From NCBI RefSeq assembly GCF_000745005.1, contig NZ_JQNB01000001.1:2101501-2165500 (forward strand): 64,000 nt of DNA, in the 5' to 3' direction. The position numbers were made by a program, and so were the translations under genes. Position 1 is the stretch's first letter, and every line of letters begins with the position of its first letter. The notes beneath the pieces are model-generated. The model was given only the letters and a program-made list of their open reading frames with translations. It was not told where the DNA came from and did no database searches. This document shows positions 18,832 through 28,811 of this stretch, one piece after another. Source of the stretch: Luteibacter sp. 9135. GTDB taxonomy: Bacteria > Pseudomonadota > Gammaproteobacteria > Xanthomonadales > Rhodanobacteraceae.

Positions 18832-20438
18832 TGGCGGCCGTCCCCGCACCGCGTCCTCGCTTCGGCGGCGGCGACCTCAACGGCGTCCTCGGCCTGGTGG
18901 TCGACAACCTGTCGCTACTGGCCTTCCTGGCGACGGCGCTCATCGGCATCTTCGGCATGCCGGCCGACCTGGTGTTCCGGCGCATGTTCCCCGGCACGGC
19001 ACTCGGCGTGCTACTGGGCAATCTCGCCTATACCTGGATGGCCCGCCGCCTGGCCGCACGCACCGGCCGCGACGACGTCACGGCCATGCCGCTGGGGATC
19101 GACGCGCCGACCACCATCGGCATGGCGCTGCTGGTGCTGGGCCCGGCGTTCGCGGGCTACCGGCAAGCCGGTATGGATGTCGCCGCCGCCGGAGAGGCCA
19201 CCTGGCACCTGGGCATGGCGTCGCTGGTGGTCATGGGCGTGCTCAAGTTCGTGCTGTCGTTCTTCGGGGCGTGGGTACAGCGTTCGGTACCGCGGGCGGG
19301 CCTGCTGGGATCGATCGCCGGCATCGCGCTGGTACTGATGGGGCTGCTGCCGCTGGTCGAGATCCTGCGTGTGCCGGTGGTGGGCTTTGCCGGGCTGGGT
19401 ATCGTGCTGTACGCACTGATCGCCCGGCGCCGCCTGCCGTTCGGCATCCCAGGCGTGCTGGGCGCCTTCGTCGTCGGCGTCGCGCTTTATTACGGGCTGG
19501 GTCCGGTCGGGTTGCTGGGCAGCGGCTACCACGCGCCCGCAGGCTGGACATGGCGATTGGGCCTGCCCCTGCCCAACCTCGGTTTCCTCGATGCCTTGCC
19601 GGCCACGCTGCCCTACCTTCCCCTCATCCTGCCGTTCGGCCTGCTGATGGTGGTGGGCGGCATCAACGTGACCGAAAGCGCGCGCGCGGCGGGGGATGAT
19701 TACTCGACCCGCGACATCCTGCTGGTGGAGGCACTGGCGACGCTGGTGGCGGGCATCTGCGGGGGCGTGGCGCAGACCACGCCATACATCGGGCAGCCGG
19801 CCTACAAGGCCATGGGCGCACGCACGGGCTATACCCTGGTCACGGGTCTGGTCATCGGCCTGGGCGGCGTGTTCGGTTACCTGTCCAACCTGGTGGAATT
19901 GCTGCCCGTGGCGGTGCTCGCGCCGATTCTGGTCTTCGTGTCGGTCAGTATCACCACCCAGGCGTTCGAGGCCACGCCGCTACGCTATGCGGGCGCCGTG
20001 GTCTTCAGTTTCTTCCCGGCCATCGCGCGGCTGCTGGCCATCAAGCTGGGTGATCCGACCATCGTGGACCCGGCGCATTTCGCGGCGCTGTACGCCGACA
20101 ACGCCCACGGTATCTCGGCCATGGCGGTCATCGTGATCCTCGGCAACGGCTTCATCATCACCTCGATGGTCTGGGCCAGTTTCGTGGTGGCGATGATCGA
20201 CGGGCAGGTGCGCAAGGCCGCGGGTATCGTGGCGCTGGGGGGCGTGCTAACCGCGTTCGGGGTGATTCATTCGGTGGCGCCGATCGGTTCGGTGTACCTG
20301 CCCTGGTTGCTGGATGCGGCGGCGCGGGCGGTGGTGTGGCAGTTCGTGGCGGCGTATGGGGTGTTGGCGGGGGTGTTGATGGTGCTTTCCGTGGGGGAGG
20401 CTTCGGAGCGGTGGGGGCGGTCGGAGCGGCGGGTTTAG
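18831..20438 (+). CDS. NCS2-like permease (xanthine/uracil permease superfamily)
   Basis: A 535-residue integral membrane protein with about 12-14 hydrophobic segments. The pattern MPLGIDAPTTIGMALL near residue 85 and the broken-helix region GGVAQTTPYIGQPAYKAMGARTG near residue 310 resemble the NCS2/AzgA fold. NCS2 carriers import purines, pyrimidines or related compounds with protons; this branch is uncharacterised to my knowledge, so the substrate is open. Start and coupling are set by the TGATG overlap with the upstream lipoprotein gene. The last stretch of the gene is very G-rich, with a charged tail. Confidence 0.78.
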   Translation: MAAVPAPRPRFGGGDLNGVLGLVVDNLSLLAFLATALIGIFGMPADLVFRRMFPGTALGVLLGNLAYTWMARRLAARTGRDDVTAMPLGIDAPTTIGMALLVLGPAFAGYRQAGMDVAAAGEATWHLGMASLVVMGVLKFVLSFFGAWVQRSVPRAGLLGSIAGIALVLMGLLPLVEILRVPVVGFAGLGIVLYALIARRRLPFGIPGVLGAFVVGVALYYGLGPVGLLGSGYHAPAGWTWRLGLPLPNLGFLDALPATLPYLPLILPFGLLMVVGGINVTESARAAGDDYSTRDILLVEALATLVAGICGGVAQTTPYIGQPAYKAMGARTGYTLVTGLVIGLGGVFGYLSNLVELLPVAVLAPILVFVSVSITTQAFEATPLRYAGAVVFSFFPAIARLLAIKLGDPTIVDPAHFAALYADNAHGISAMAVIVILGNGFIITSMVWASFVVAMIDGQVRKAAGIVALGGVLTAFGVIHSVAPIGSVYLPWLLDAAARAVVWQFVAAYGVLAGVLMVLSVGEASERWGRSERRV

Positions 20439-20485
20439 GAGGGCCAGGGGTAGGGTGAGGTGCGGCCTTGCCGCTGCGTTGGCTT

Positions 20486-20509
20486 TTCGCTCACATCGTG
20501 AGCTCCTAC
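20486..20509 (-). repeat. REP unit, GCTCAC/GTGAGC stem
   Basis: On the minus strand: GTAG head, stem GAGCTCAC-GAT-GTGAGC, tail GAA. It lies in the gap after the permease gene. Confidence 0.85.
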
Positions 20510-20618
20510 CCGCGTTGTTGGGTGGGTAGTAACGGGTTTTAGGTGCGTTGCGTGGGGTGGTGCTTGAATTGCTTGGGGTGGGAGGCCACCCTTGGGCATT
20601 GTCCCGAGGAAATTCCCC

Positions 20619-21149
20619 ATGTCTCTTTCCGACCTGACATCACTGCCGGGCGTGACCGCCGCGCCGGATGCTGTGACCCAAGGCTACGTGTTCAACCATA
20701 CGATGATCCGGGTGCGCGACCTAGACGCGTCGCTGGACTTCTATACGCGGGTGCTGGGCTTTACGCCGGTGTACCGGCAGGTGCACGAAGAGGCGGCCTT
20801 CACCATCGTTTACCTGGTGCTGGTGGGCGATCGTGCGCTCATTCCGGATGACGACGCGGAGCGCAAGCGCTGGGTGCTGTCGCAGCCGGGCGTGCTGGAG
20901 CTGACGCACAACCACGGCACGGAGAAGGATGCCGCCTTCGCCTACCACAACGGCAACAGCGAGCCGCGCGGCTTCGGCCACCTATGCGTGAGCGTGCCAG
21001 ACGTCAACGCCGCCTGTGCGCGTTTCGAGGCGATGGGCGTGGCGTTCCAGAAGCGCTTGAGCGATGGCCGCATGCGCCATATCGCCTTCATCCGCGACCC
21101 GGACCAGTACTGGATCGAGATCCTCCAGCCCACGCCGTTCACCGCCTAA
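20619..21149 (+). CDS. gloA: Lactoylglutathione lyase (glyoxalase I)
   Basis: A 176-residue glyoxalase I of the longer, eukaryote-like class. The metal ligands are all visible: His in FNHTMIRVRD (about residue 27), Glu in LELTHNHGTE, His in GFGHLCVSV and Glu in YWIEILQP. It isomerises the methylglyoxal-glutathione hemithioacetal to S-lactoylglutathione. The ATG at 20619 has GAGGA upstream; an in-frame TTG 27 bases earlier is less likely. The rhomboid gene follows after 13 bases and may be co-transcribed. Confidence 0.93.
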   Translation: MSLSDLTSLPGVTAAPDAVTQGYVFNHTMIRVRDLDASLDFYTRVLGFTPVYRQVHEEAAFTIVYLVLVGDRALIPDDDAERKRWVLSQPGVLELTHNHGTEKDAAFAYHNGNSEPRGFGHLCVSVPDVNAACARFEAMGVAFQKRLSDGRMRHIAFIRDPDQYWIEILQPTPFTA

Positions 21150-21162
21150 CGCGCCCGCCACC

Positions 21163-21819
21163 ATGCCGACGAACCTGCCCCCGGTCACCCGTAACCTCCT
21201 GATCGCCAACGTGCTGGTCTTCATCGCGCAAACGCTGCTAGGCGACGAGCAGACGCTGGCGGTGAGCCGCTGGTTCGCCCTGTGGCCGATCGGCCACGAT
21301 CTTGCCGTGGACCTGGGCGGCGGCGATATTGCCGGCATCGGATTCCGCGTGTGGCAGCTGGTGACCTACGGCTTCATGCATGGAAGCATCATGCACATCG
21401 TGCTGAACATGTACGCGTTGTACATGTTCGGTGGGCTGATCGAGCGCGTGATGGGCCAGCGGCGCTTCGTCATCTACTACTTCACCTGCCTCGTAGCGGC
21501 CGCCGTGGCACAGCTGGCGGTGGTGTACTTCTTCGAGCCGGGCCGCATGTACCCGACGGTGGGTGCGTCCGGTGCGGTGTTCGGCCTGCTCGGCGCTTTC
21601 GCCATGCTGTTCCCGCGCGAGAAGCTGATGCTGATCCCGATTCCCATCGGTATCCCGGCGTGGTTGTTCGTCACGCTCTATGGCGCCGCCGAACTGATCT
21701 TCGGTGTTACCGGCACGGTGTCCGGCGTGGCGCACTTCGCCCACCTGGGCGGGTTGTTCGCCGGGCTGGCGCTGCTGTGGGCGTGGGGCGTCAGGCCGCC
21801 GCCACGCCCCTCGTTCTGA
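21163..21819 (+). CDS. Rhomboid-family intramembrane serine protease
   Basis: A 218-residue, six-helix membrane protein. The catalytic Ser is in GASGAVFGLLGAF (about residue 138) and the catalytic His in VAHFAHLGGLFAG near the C-terminus. The oxyanion-region helix HGSIMHIVLNMYALYMFG supplies the conserved His and Asn. Rhomboids cleave transmembrane segments inside the bilayer; the substrate is unknown. The gene sits directly behind gloA and converges on rapA with six bases between stop codons. Confidence 0.9.
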   Translation: MPTNLPPVTRNLLIANVLVFIAQTLLGDEQTLAVSRWFALWPIGHDLAVDLGGGDIAGIGFRVWQLVTYGFMHGSIMHIVLNMYALYMFGGLIERVMGQRRFVIYYFTCLVAAAVAQLAVVYFFEPGRMYPTVGASGAVFGLLGAFAMLFPREKLMLIPIPIGIPAWLFVTLYGAAELIFGVTGTVSGVAHFAHLGGLFAGLALLWAWGVRPPPRPSF

Positions 21820-21825
21820 AGCGAC

Positions 21826-24657
21826 TCAGCGCAGCGCGAGGAAGTCCGGGCTGACCACGAAGCGCACCGCGTCCAGGCGGAAACGCGCTTCGGGGATGGC
21901 CGCCAATAGGGCATCGCGTTCGTTTTCCACCGCCTCCAGTTCCGCATCCGTGATCGACGGATTGACCGCGTGCAGGGCGACCAGCCGCGCGTATTCCGTA
22001 TCGAGTTCGCGCCGTGCGGTTTCCATCGCCTCCACCTTGATCACTTCGGCACGAGCCTCGGCGAGGTCCTGCGCGCGTTCCAGCATGGGCGGCACCAGCT
22101 TGGAGAGGAACTTGCGATAGCGCGGCACCTCGATATTGCGATCAGGGGCGCGGCGCATGGCGACGTCGCTGGGGCGGAAGCCCGGGCGTTCGCTGAGCTT
22201 GGTGTCTACCGTCAGGGCCAGCGGTGTCGTGGGCAGGAAGCGGCCCGGATCGAGTGTGCGGTCGGCAATGATTTCCAGCACGAACACTGCCTGCAACAGG
22301 GCCGTGCGCACGGGCAGGGCATCGTCGACGAGGAAGGCGGCATTGCCGTTCTCCCCCGAGACCAGCAGGTCCACCGCGGCCAGCACCATCGGGTGGTCGA
22401 GACGCAGCAGCGGCAGGTCTTCGCGCGCTAGGGCGAGGTCGCGCGAGAACGTGACCGACAATGGACCATCGGCGAAACCGGTGAGGCCGTCGGTGGACAG
22501 GTATTGTGGATCCAGCAGTACGATGTCCTTGGCCAGTTCTTCCGCGTGCACGCCGAAGGTCTCGAACAGGCGCTGGATGAAGGCATCCCGCGCTTCGTCG
22601 GCGTCTTCGGCGGCGAAGCTGCCGGCGAGGTCGTCCGCATGCGGGTCGCGGCTGGCGGCCAGTTCGAGCAGGTGGTCGCGGCCGGCGTGGATCAGGGCGG
22701 CCAGTTCCTCGTGCGCGCCGCGGGTCTCGGCGATGAGCGCATCCAGTTCCTGATCGCGGGCATCGTCCTCGCGGGCGTGCTCGTCGGCGAGCGTGGACAG
22801 CAGTTCACCGAAACGACGCAGCAGTTCGCGACCGTCGGCGGGGCTGGAACGGAATGCATCCATGCCTTCGTCGTACCAGCGCGCCAGGATGTGCTGCGCG
22901 CTTTGCTCGACCACCGGCACGTGGATGCTGATGTCGTGTTTCTGGCCGATGCGGTCCAGGCGACCGATGCGTTGTTCGAGGAGGTCCGGATCGAGGGGGA
23001 GATCCCACATCACCAGGCGGTGGGCGAACTGGAAGTTGCGGCCCTCCGAACCGATCTCGGAGCACAGCAACAGGCGCGCGCCGTCGGGCTGGGCAAAGAA
23101 CGCGGCGTTGCGGTCGCGCTGCACGATGCCCAGGCCTTCGTGGAAACGGGCCACGCCCACGCCGCTCTTCGTGCGCAGGGCTTCCTCGATCGCCAGCACC
23201 TTGGCCTGGCTGCGGCACAGCAGCAGGAACTTGTCCGCCGGATGCGCGTCGAGCAGGCTCAGCAGCGCGGCCAGGCGAGGGTCGTCGTGGTAGTCGAACT
23301 CCAGTGGGGCCGGTGGCTGTTGCAGGTCGGAACGGAACTCGGCCAGCAGGGCGTCGCGGCGGCCGGGCTCGAGCGCATCGGCATCCAGCACGCGGATGTG
23401 CGGCACACGGTGCGGGAAGCCGCCGATGCCGGCACGACGGTTGCGGAACATGGCGCGGCCAGTGCCGTGGCGATCGATGAGGGCGGCCAGCAGGGCATCG
23501 TTGGCGTCGTCGCGCTCGACCAGGCCGAGCAACTCGCGGTCCCCGGTGAAGCGAGCCTTCAGCAAATCCCGATGCGCCGTGCCGAGTGTCTCGCCCGCGG
23601 CCAGCACGCTGGCCACTTCGGACAAGGCGCCATAGCCTTCCGCCTCGCCGAGGTAGGTGTCCAGGTCGCTGTAGCGTTGCGGGTCGAGCAGGCGCAGGCG
23701 GGCGAAATGCCCGGCGCGGCCCAGTTGCTCGGGCGTGGCGGTGAGCAGGATGACGCCCGGCGTGGCGGCGGCGAGGGTCTCGACCAGGCGGTAGCGGGGG
23801 CTGGCCTCGTCCGGGGTCCAGGCCAGGTGGTGGGCTTCGTCCACCACGATCAGGTCCCAGCCGGCCTCGGTCAGCTGCGCAGCGCGCTTCGGCGAGCCTT
23901 CGAGGAAGGCGAAATCGGCGATGACCAGTTGTTCGTCTTCGAATGGGTTGCGGCCGTCGCTGGCCTGTTCGATGGCCTCGCAGCGTTCCTCGTCGAAGAT
24001 CGAGAAGGACAGGTTGAAACGGCGCAGCAGCTCGACGAACCACTGGTAGACCAGGGTTTCCGGCAGCAGCACCAGCACGCGACCCGCGCGCCCGGCCGCC
24101 AGCTGGCGCGAGAGGATCATGCCGGCCTCGATCGTCTTGCCCAGGCCGACCTCGTCCGCCAGCAGCACACGGGGCGGGCGACGCGCGGCGGCGATGCCGG
24201 CCACACGCAGTTGGTGCGGCACCAGGCCGATCCGCGCCGATTCCAGGCCCCAGGCGGCCGAGCGACGGGCATCGGCACGTCGGCGCAGGGCTTCCAGGCG
24301 CAGGTCGAAGCGGTCGTTGGTGTCGGTACGGCCACCGATCAGGCGGTCGTCCGCCTGCGACAGCGCCTGCTCGTCGTCCAGCTGGCCTTCTTCCAGTTCG
24401 CGGCCTTCGCCACGGTAGACATAAAGGCCTTCGCGTTCCTCGATGCGCTCGACCAGGAAGGCAATGCCCTTGCCCGATACGCGCTGGCCGGCGCGGAATT
24501 CCGCACGGATCAGCGGGGCGCTATCCGCCGCATAGGGGCGCAGCACGCCCGCCTTGGCGAACAGCACCTGCACGCTACGTCCCTCGACGCGAAGAACGGT
24601 GCCGAGACCGAGCTCGGGCTCGGCGGTAGAGATCCAGCGTTGACCGGGTTGGAACAT
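21826..24657 (-). CDS. rapA: RNA polymerase-associated ATPase RapA
   Basis: A 943-residue SWI2/SNF2 ATPase, close to the 968 of E. coli RapA. The N-terminal Tudor-like domain (FQPGQRWISTAEPELGLGTVL) is typical. Helicase motifs include Walker A LADEVGLGKT (residues 167-175), DEAH at 273-276, the TATPEQLGR motif and the C-terminal QRIGRLDRIGQK. The RapA-specific C-terminal domain is present. It binds core RNA polymerase and recycles it from stalled post-termination complexes. The start MFQPGQRWIS matches the family, with the gene alone on its strand. Confidence 0.95.
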   Translation of the reverse strand: MFQPGQRWISTAEPELGLGTVLRVEGRSVQVLFAKAGVLRPYAADSAPLIRAEFRAGQRVSGKGIAFLVERIEEREGLYVYRGEGRELEEGQLDDEQALSQADDRLIGGRTDTNDRFDLRLEALRRRADARRSAAWGLESARIGLVPHQLRVAGIAAARRPPRVLLADEVGLGKTIEAGMILSRQLAAGRAGRVLVLLPETLVYQWFVELLRRFNLSFSIFDEERCEAIEQASDGRNPFEDEQLVIADFAFLEGSPKRAAQLTEAGWDLIVVDEAHHLAWTPDEASPRYRLVETLAAATPGVILLTATPEQLGRAGHFARLRLLDPQRYSDLDTYLGEAEGYGALSEVASVLAAGETLGTAHRDLLKARFTGDRELLGLVERDDANDALLAALIDRHGTGRAMFRNRRAGIGGFPHRVPHIRVLDADALEPGRRDALLAEFRSDLQQPPAPLEFDYHDDPRLAALLSLLDAHPADKFLLLCRSQAKVLAIEEALRTKSGVGVARFHEGLGIVQRDRNAAFFAQPDGARLLLCSEIGSEGRNFQFAHRLVMWDLPLDPDLLEQRIGRLDRIGQKHDISIHVPVVEQSAQHILARWYDEGMDAFRSSPADGRELLRRFGELLSTLADEHAREDDARDQELDALIAETRGAHEELAALIHAGRDHLLELAASRDPHADDLAGSFAAEDADEARDAFIQRLFETFGVHAEELAKDIVLLDPQYLSTDGLTGFADGPLSVTFSRDLALAREDLPLLRLDHPMVLAAVDLLVSGENGNAAFLVDDALPVRTALLQAVFVLEIIADRTLDPGRFLPTTPLALTVDTKLSERPGFRPSDVAMRRAPDRNIEVPRYRKFLSKLVPPMLERAQDLAEARAEVIKVEAMETARRELDTEYARLVALHAVNPSITDAELEAVENERDALLAAIPEARFRLDAVRFVVSPDFLALR

Positions 24658-24729
24658 GCGAGGGGAGCCAGGACTGCAAGGGGGCGTTGATTATCCGCCG
24701 CCGGGCCCCGGATGCCTACCTTTGTGAGA

Positions 24730-25410
24730 TCAGGTCTCGGCCCAGCGCCGCAGGAGGTTGTGGTAGACGCCCGTCAACCGCAGGATCGCCGGCTGATCCG
24801 CGCCCGCCGCCGACAGTTCGCGGATGGACGTATCGAGCTCCAGCAGCAACCGCCGTGCGCCATCGTCGCGGACGAGGCTCTGCACCCAGAAGAACGCGGC
24901 GATACGGGCGCCACGCGTCACCGGCGTTACCCGGTGCAGGCTGGACGAGGGATAGACGATGGCGTGGCCGGCCGGCAGCTTGACCTCGTGCTCGCCGTAG
25001 GTGTCGCTGACGATCAGCTCGCCGCCGTCGTACTCGTCCGGCTCGGCCAGGAACAGCGTGCATGAGATATCGCTGCGAACCTGTTCGTCGCCGTGGCCGG
25101 TGGACATCACCGCGCCATCGATATGGAAACCGTATTCGCCGCCGCCTTCGTAGCGGTTGAAGCGCGGCGAGATCGTGCGCAGCGGCAGCGCCGCCGCGTG
25201 GTAGAGCGGATGGCGGGTGAGCGCCGCGACCACCTGTTCACCCAGCTGTCTCCGCAGGGGTGACGCGTCGGGCAGTTGCAGGTTGCGCTTCACCTTCGCA
25301 CCCTGCGGACCGACGGTCTGCCGACCGTCGGTCCAGTCGGCATCCACCATGGCGGCACGCATTCCCGCGACCTGCTCGGTGGTCAGTACATCGGGGATAT
25401 GCAGCAACAT
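24730..25410 (-). CDS. piuC: PKHD-type Fe(II)/2-oxoglutarate hydroxylase PiuC
   Basis: A 226-residue protein, the usual length for the PiuC/YbiX family. The prolyl-4-hydroxylase-type iron triad is His96 and Asp98 (GFHIDGAV) with His159 ([10 protein letters not shown]), and a downstream Arg in GARIAAFFW should bind 2-oxoglutarate. It lies 19 bases downstream of a Fiu/PiuA-type receptor gene on the same strand, the usual pairing, and so is probably iron-regulated with it. The substrate of PiuC is not established; it is suspected to act on siderophores or their breakdown products. Confidence 0.92.
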   Translation of the reverse strand: MLLHIPDVLTTEQVAGMRAAMVDADWTDGRQTVGPQGAKVKRNLQLPDASPLRRQLGEQVVAALTRHPLYHAAALPLRTISPRFNRYEGGGEYGFHIDGAVMSTGHGDEQVRSDISCTLFLAEPDEYDGGELIVSDTYGEHEVKLPAGHAIVYPSSSLHRVTPVTRGARIAAFFWVQSLVRDDGARRLLLELDTSIRELSAAGADQPAILRLTGVYHNLLRRWAET

Positions 25411-25429
25411 GGTGGATTCCTCCGGTGGA

Positions 25430-27745
25430 TCAGAAACGGACGTTGGCGGTGAGCATCGCCGAGCGCGGCGTCCCTGGAGTGTAGCGGTAGCCGCTCTTGT
25501 TGATCGCCGCCACGTAGCGCTTGTCGAACAGGTTGTACACGTTGAGCTGGAGGTCGATGTTGCGGTTGATCGGGTAGCTGGCCATCGCGTCGAACACCCA
25601 GTACGCCTTGGTGTACTGCGGCGTGCCCACTGCGCCGTCCGTGCCGCGCAGCAGTTCACCGGAATAGCGCGCGCCGCCGCCAAGGGTCAGGTCGAACGGC
25701 AGGTGATACGTGGTCCAGGATGTGAAGGCCTTCTTCGGCGTATAGGCCAGGTCGTCCGAGCCGTTCTGCGTGACGTTGGTGCCCTTTTCGACGGTGGCGT
25801 CCATGGTGGTGAAGCCGGCGCTGATCGCCCAGTCTTCCGTCAGCTTGCCCAGGGCCGATACCTCGATGCCCTGCACGCGCTTCTTGCCGATCTGGTAATA
25901 GAGCAGGTCGGTCGGGTCCTGCACCAGTTCGTTGGTCACCGTGGTGCGGTACAGCGCGCCGGTCAGCAGCAACCGCGAGTCGAGCAGATCCCACTTGGTG
26001 CCGATCTCGGCGGTACGTGCCTTCTGCGGGTCGAAGTTGGGGTTGTCGGCGCTGTTGCCGGATGCGGACAGCGTGAGCGTGTTGCCGCCCGGCGGCTCCT
26101 GCGACTGGGCCACGTTGATGTAGATGCTGCCGTTGGCGGCCGGCTTGTACAGCACGCCCACCTTGTAGTTGATCAGGTTGTCGCTCTTGGTGGTGTCCAC
26201 GCCGGGCAGGATGCTGCCGGCCGGCAGGCGACCGCACGCGGGGCCATTGCGCGCACCGCAGACCACGAGGCTGCTGAAGTCGGTCTTGTAGTGGTCGAAG
26301 CGCACACCGGCGTTGACCTGCCAGTTCTCGCCGAACTTCAACGTGTCGAACAGGTAGGCCGCGGCGGTGTTGGTCTTGCCGCTCGATACCGCGCCGGTCT
26401 CGTGGTAACGCAGGCCACCCACATCGGAGTACGGCTTGTACAGATTGGCGGCCGGCAAGGTGCTGCCGGTAACGGGACCGAGGCCGATGGTGCGCGCCTG
26501 CTCGTTGGTCAGCTCGATACCGGCGCTGATGTTCTGCGTGACCGCGCCCGATTCGATCGTCGCCGTGAGGTTGGTCTGGTTGGTGGCGATGCGGTTGGAC
26601 TGGTGCTTGAACGTCGGCAGGCTGCGTGCCAGCGTCCAGGTCGACGGATCGGCCGGGTTGGGCGTGAGCAGGTTGGCGGTGGTGCCCATGAACGCGGTCA
26701 GCAGGTAATCCTGCGTGGTGCGGGCCCAGCGCGAGGTGTTGTGCAGCGCCACGGTGTCGTTGACATCGTGCTCGACGATGACGGTGAACATGTCCTGCGT
26801 GACATGGTCGTGGTCCTGGTTGGTGCCGTAGTAGTTGTCTTCGTCGACCTTGCCCGCGCCGGTGAGGAACGCACGGCGATCGGGCGAGGTGTAACCCGGC
26901 AGGCCGATGGTCGGCACGCCGCCGTCGGGCACGTTGTTCTGTTTGATGTGCAGGTAGTCGAGGTAGACACGGGTCGGTGTGCCGAGCCCGAACGCCAGCG
27001 ACGGGGCCACGCCCCAGCGGTTGTTCTCGATACGGTCGCGTCCGGCCACCTGGCTGTCCTGGCCCATGACATTGAGGCGGAACGCCGCGTCGTTGCCAAG
27101 GGCCTGGTTCCAGTCGGCGGTGCCGCGGCGGCGCTGGCCGCTGCCGCCCTGCACCGAGCCGGACACGCCGTTGCCGAGCACCGGCTGCTTGGTCACGAGG
27201 TTGACCGCACCGGTAGGCGCAGTGCGGCCGTACTCCGTGCCGTCCGGGCCCTTGGTGACTTCCACCTGCTCGATGTTGAAGACATCGCGCGACACGGTGC
27301 CCAGGTCGCGCACACCGTCGACGAAGATGCTGCCCGAGGTATCGAACCCGCGCATGTAGATCGAGTCGCCGGTGTTGGTCGAGCCGTTCTCGCCGACGAA
27401 GAACGTGCCCACGCCCGGGCTGTTGCGCAGCGCCTCCGTCAGCGTGGTGGCGCCCTGTTGCTGCATCAGCGCGCGGTTGATCACCTGGATGGTCTGCGTG
27501 GTGTCCAGCAGCGACTGGGTGAACTTGGGCGATGACACCTTGTCCACGCGGTAATCGCTGGAGCGATCGGCCTGCACCTGCATGCCGGGGAGGGCCTGCG
27601 CATCGTTGACCTTGGCCTGCTGGGGCGGCACGACGTCGACAGGCGCGTCGCCGGCGACGACGCCATGGGCGAGCGAAAGTAGGACGGCGGCACCGACGGT
27701 GCGTACCGCGGGTGCGGCGTGCTTGCGGCTGGTGATGAAGGCCAT
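25430..27745 (-). CDS. TonB-dependent catecholate siderophore receptor (Fiu/PiuA-like)
   Basis: A 771-residue outer-membrane receptor. It has a signal peptide ending near GVVAGDA, a plug domain with the siderophore-receptor features [40 protein letters not shown] and [14 protein letters not shown], and a barrel ending in the aromatic MLTANVRF. Plug residues and coupling to piuC fit the Fiu/PiuA group that imports iron-catecholates and siderophore-like antibiotics. A Fur-box-like site lies about 160 bases upstream, so iron repression is likely. Ligand identity is inferred from family only. Confidence 0.9.
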   Translation of the reverse strand: MAFITSRKHAAPAVRTVGAAVLLSLAHGVVAGDAPVDVVPPQQAKVNDAQALPGMQVQADRSSDYRVDKVSSPKFTQSLLDTTQTIQVINRALMQQQGATTLTEALRNSPGVGTFFVGENGSTNTGDSIYMRGFDTSGSIFVDGVRDLGTVSRDVFNIEQVEVTKGPDGTEYGRTAPTGAVNLVTKQPVLGNGVSGSVQGGSGQRRRGTADWNQALGNDAAFRLNVMGQDSQVAGRDRIENNRWGVAPSLAFGLGTPTRVYLDYLHIKQNNVPDGGVPTIGLPGYTSPDRRAFLTGAGKVDEDNYYGTNQDHDHVTQDMFTVIVEHDVNDTVALHNTSRWARTTQDYLLTAFMGTTANLLTPNPADPSTWTLARSLPTFKHQSNRIATNQTNLTATIESGAVTQNISAGIELTNEQARTIGLGPVTGSTLPAANLYKPYSDVGGLRYHETGAVSSGKTNTAAAYLFDTLKFGENWQVNAGVRFDHYKTDFSSLVVCGARNGPACGRLPAGSILPGVDTTKSDNLINYKVGVLYKPAANGSIYINVAQSQEPPGGNTLTLSASGNSADNPNFDPQKARTAEIGTKWDLLDSRLLLTGALYRTTVTNELVQDPTDLLYYQIGKKRVQGIEVSALGKLTEDWAISAGFTTMDATVEKGTNVTQNGSDDLAYTPKKAFTSWTTYHLPFDLTLGGGARYSGELLRGTDGAVGTPQYTKAYWVFDAMASYPINRNIDLQLNVYNLFDKRYVAAINKSGYRYTPGTPRSAMLTANVRF

Positions 27746-27905
27746 GGGGATCCTTGCAAAGACGATGGACGAAAAAGGCTGGGCCGGGTCACGCGCACGG
27801 CACCGCCCCTCGATAGCCGATGGCTCCCGCGGAAGTTGGATACGTGCCCTGACGATGCTGTGGCGCGGGTCTGTGTTAACCCGGCGTGATGCACATCGTA
27901 AGCTT

Positions 27906-27924
27906 AATGAGAACGATTCGCAAT
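27906..27924 (-). promoter_or_regulatory. Candidate Fur box upstream of the siderophore receptor
   Basis: AATGAGAACGATTCGCAAT resembles the 19-base Fur consensus GATAATGATAATCATTATC in its AATGA half and NATTNNCAT-like half. It is the AT-rich core of the 303-base divergent gap (27746-28048) between the receptor and an orphan response regulator. Nothing else was recognised in that gap. Confidence 0.6.
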
Positions 27925-28048
27925 ATTGTCGTAAGCCGTGCCTAAGCCCGGATTACGAATAATGCGTCCGTGGTGCCGTTTACGTAGCCCGGATTCCTCG
28001 CGGTAATGCGATACCAGAGGCCTGCGGGTGCGATCGAAGGAGTGGGCC

Positions 28049-28714
28049 GTGAATATCATCGTCGTCGAGGATGACGTCCGACTGGGCGCCGCCATCAAGC
28101 GTGCACTGGAGCATCTCGCCTACACGGTGACATGGTTGCGTACCGGAGCCGAGGGCCTCGAGGCATTGCGTAGCGAGTCGGTGGATCTGGTGCTGCTCGA
28201 CCTGGGTCTTCCGGAAATCGACGGCATCGAGGTGATCGCCGAGGCGCGCCGGCTCGATGTCAGGACCCCCATCATCGTCATGACGGCGCGGGACTGCGTC
28301 CAGTCGCGCGTGCGTGGCCTGGACGCCGGGGCGGATGATTACATGACCAAGCCCTTCCATCTGGACGAACTCGCCGCGCGTATCCGCTCGCTGGCCCGGC
28401 GCGCCCGCGGTCTTGCCGACAATCAACTGGACGCGGGAGGCCTGTCGCTCAACCTCAGCACGCTGGAGGTCACTTTCCAGGAGAGGCCCGTCGAACTGAC
28501 CCGCCGCGAGTTCGCCCTGCTGCGGATACTGATGGAGCGCCACGGGAAGATCGTTCGCCGCGACTCGATCGAGAGTTCGGTGTACGGCATGGACTCGGAC
28601 GTGGGCCGGAACGCGCTGGAAGTCCTGGTCCATTCCCTGCGCCGCAAGCTTTGTCCCGAGGCCATCCGCACCGTTCGCGGTTTCGGTTATATGGTGCCCA
28701 GTGACCTGGTCTGA
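28049..28714 (+). CDS. OmpR/PhoB-family response regulator, no adjacent kinase
   Basis: A 221-residue regulator. The receiver domain has the acidic pocket VEDD (residues 6-9), phosphoacceptor Asp51 (LVLLDLGLP) and Lys in MTKPFHLDE. It is joined to a winged-helix DNA-binding domain (ELTRREFALLRILM ... HSLRRKL ... TVRGFGYMV). The GTG start follows GAAGGAG at the right distance. No histidine kinase gene is beside it. It is closely similar along its whole length to the regulator at 41.0 kb, including the FHLDELAARIRSLARR linker, so it may be a duplicate that shares that system's kinase. It is divergent from the siderophore receptor. Confidence 0.93.
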   Translation: MNIIVVEDDVRLGAAIKRALEHLAYTVTWLRTGAEGLEALRSESVDLVLLDLGLPEIDGIEVIAEARRLDVRTPIIVMTARDCVQSRVRGLDAGADDYMTKPFHLDELAARIRSLARRARGLADNQLDAGGLSLNLSTLEVTFQERPVELTRREFALLRILMERHGKIVRRDSIESSVYGMDSDVGRNALEVLVHSLRRKLCPEAIRTVRGFGYMVPSDLV

Positions 28715-28811
28715 ACGGCCTCGGCTGAGGACATCGAATCGTCATCCTGCCGACAGCAATATCTAAGGTAAGTGCGGCATCGTGGGCGGTAGCCCTCCCG
28801 AGAGCCCGCCC

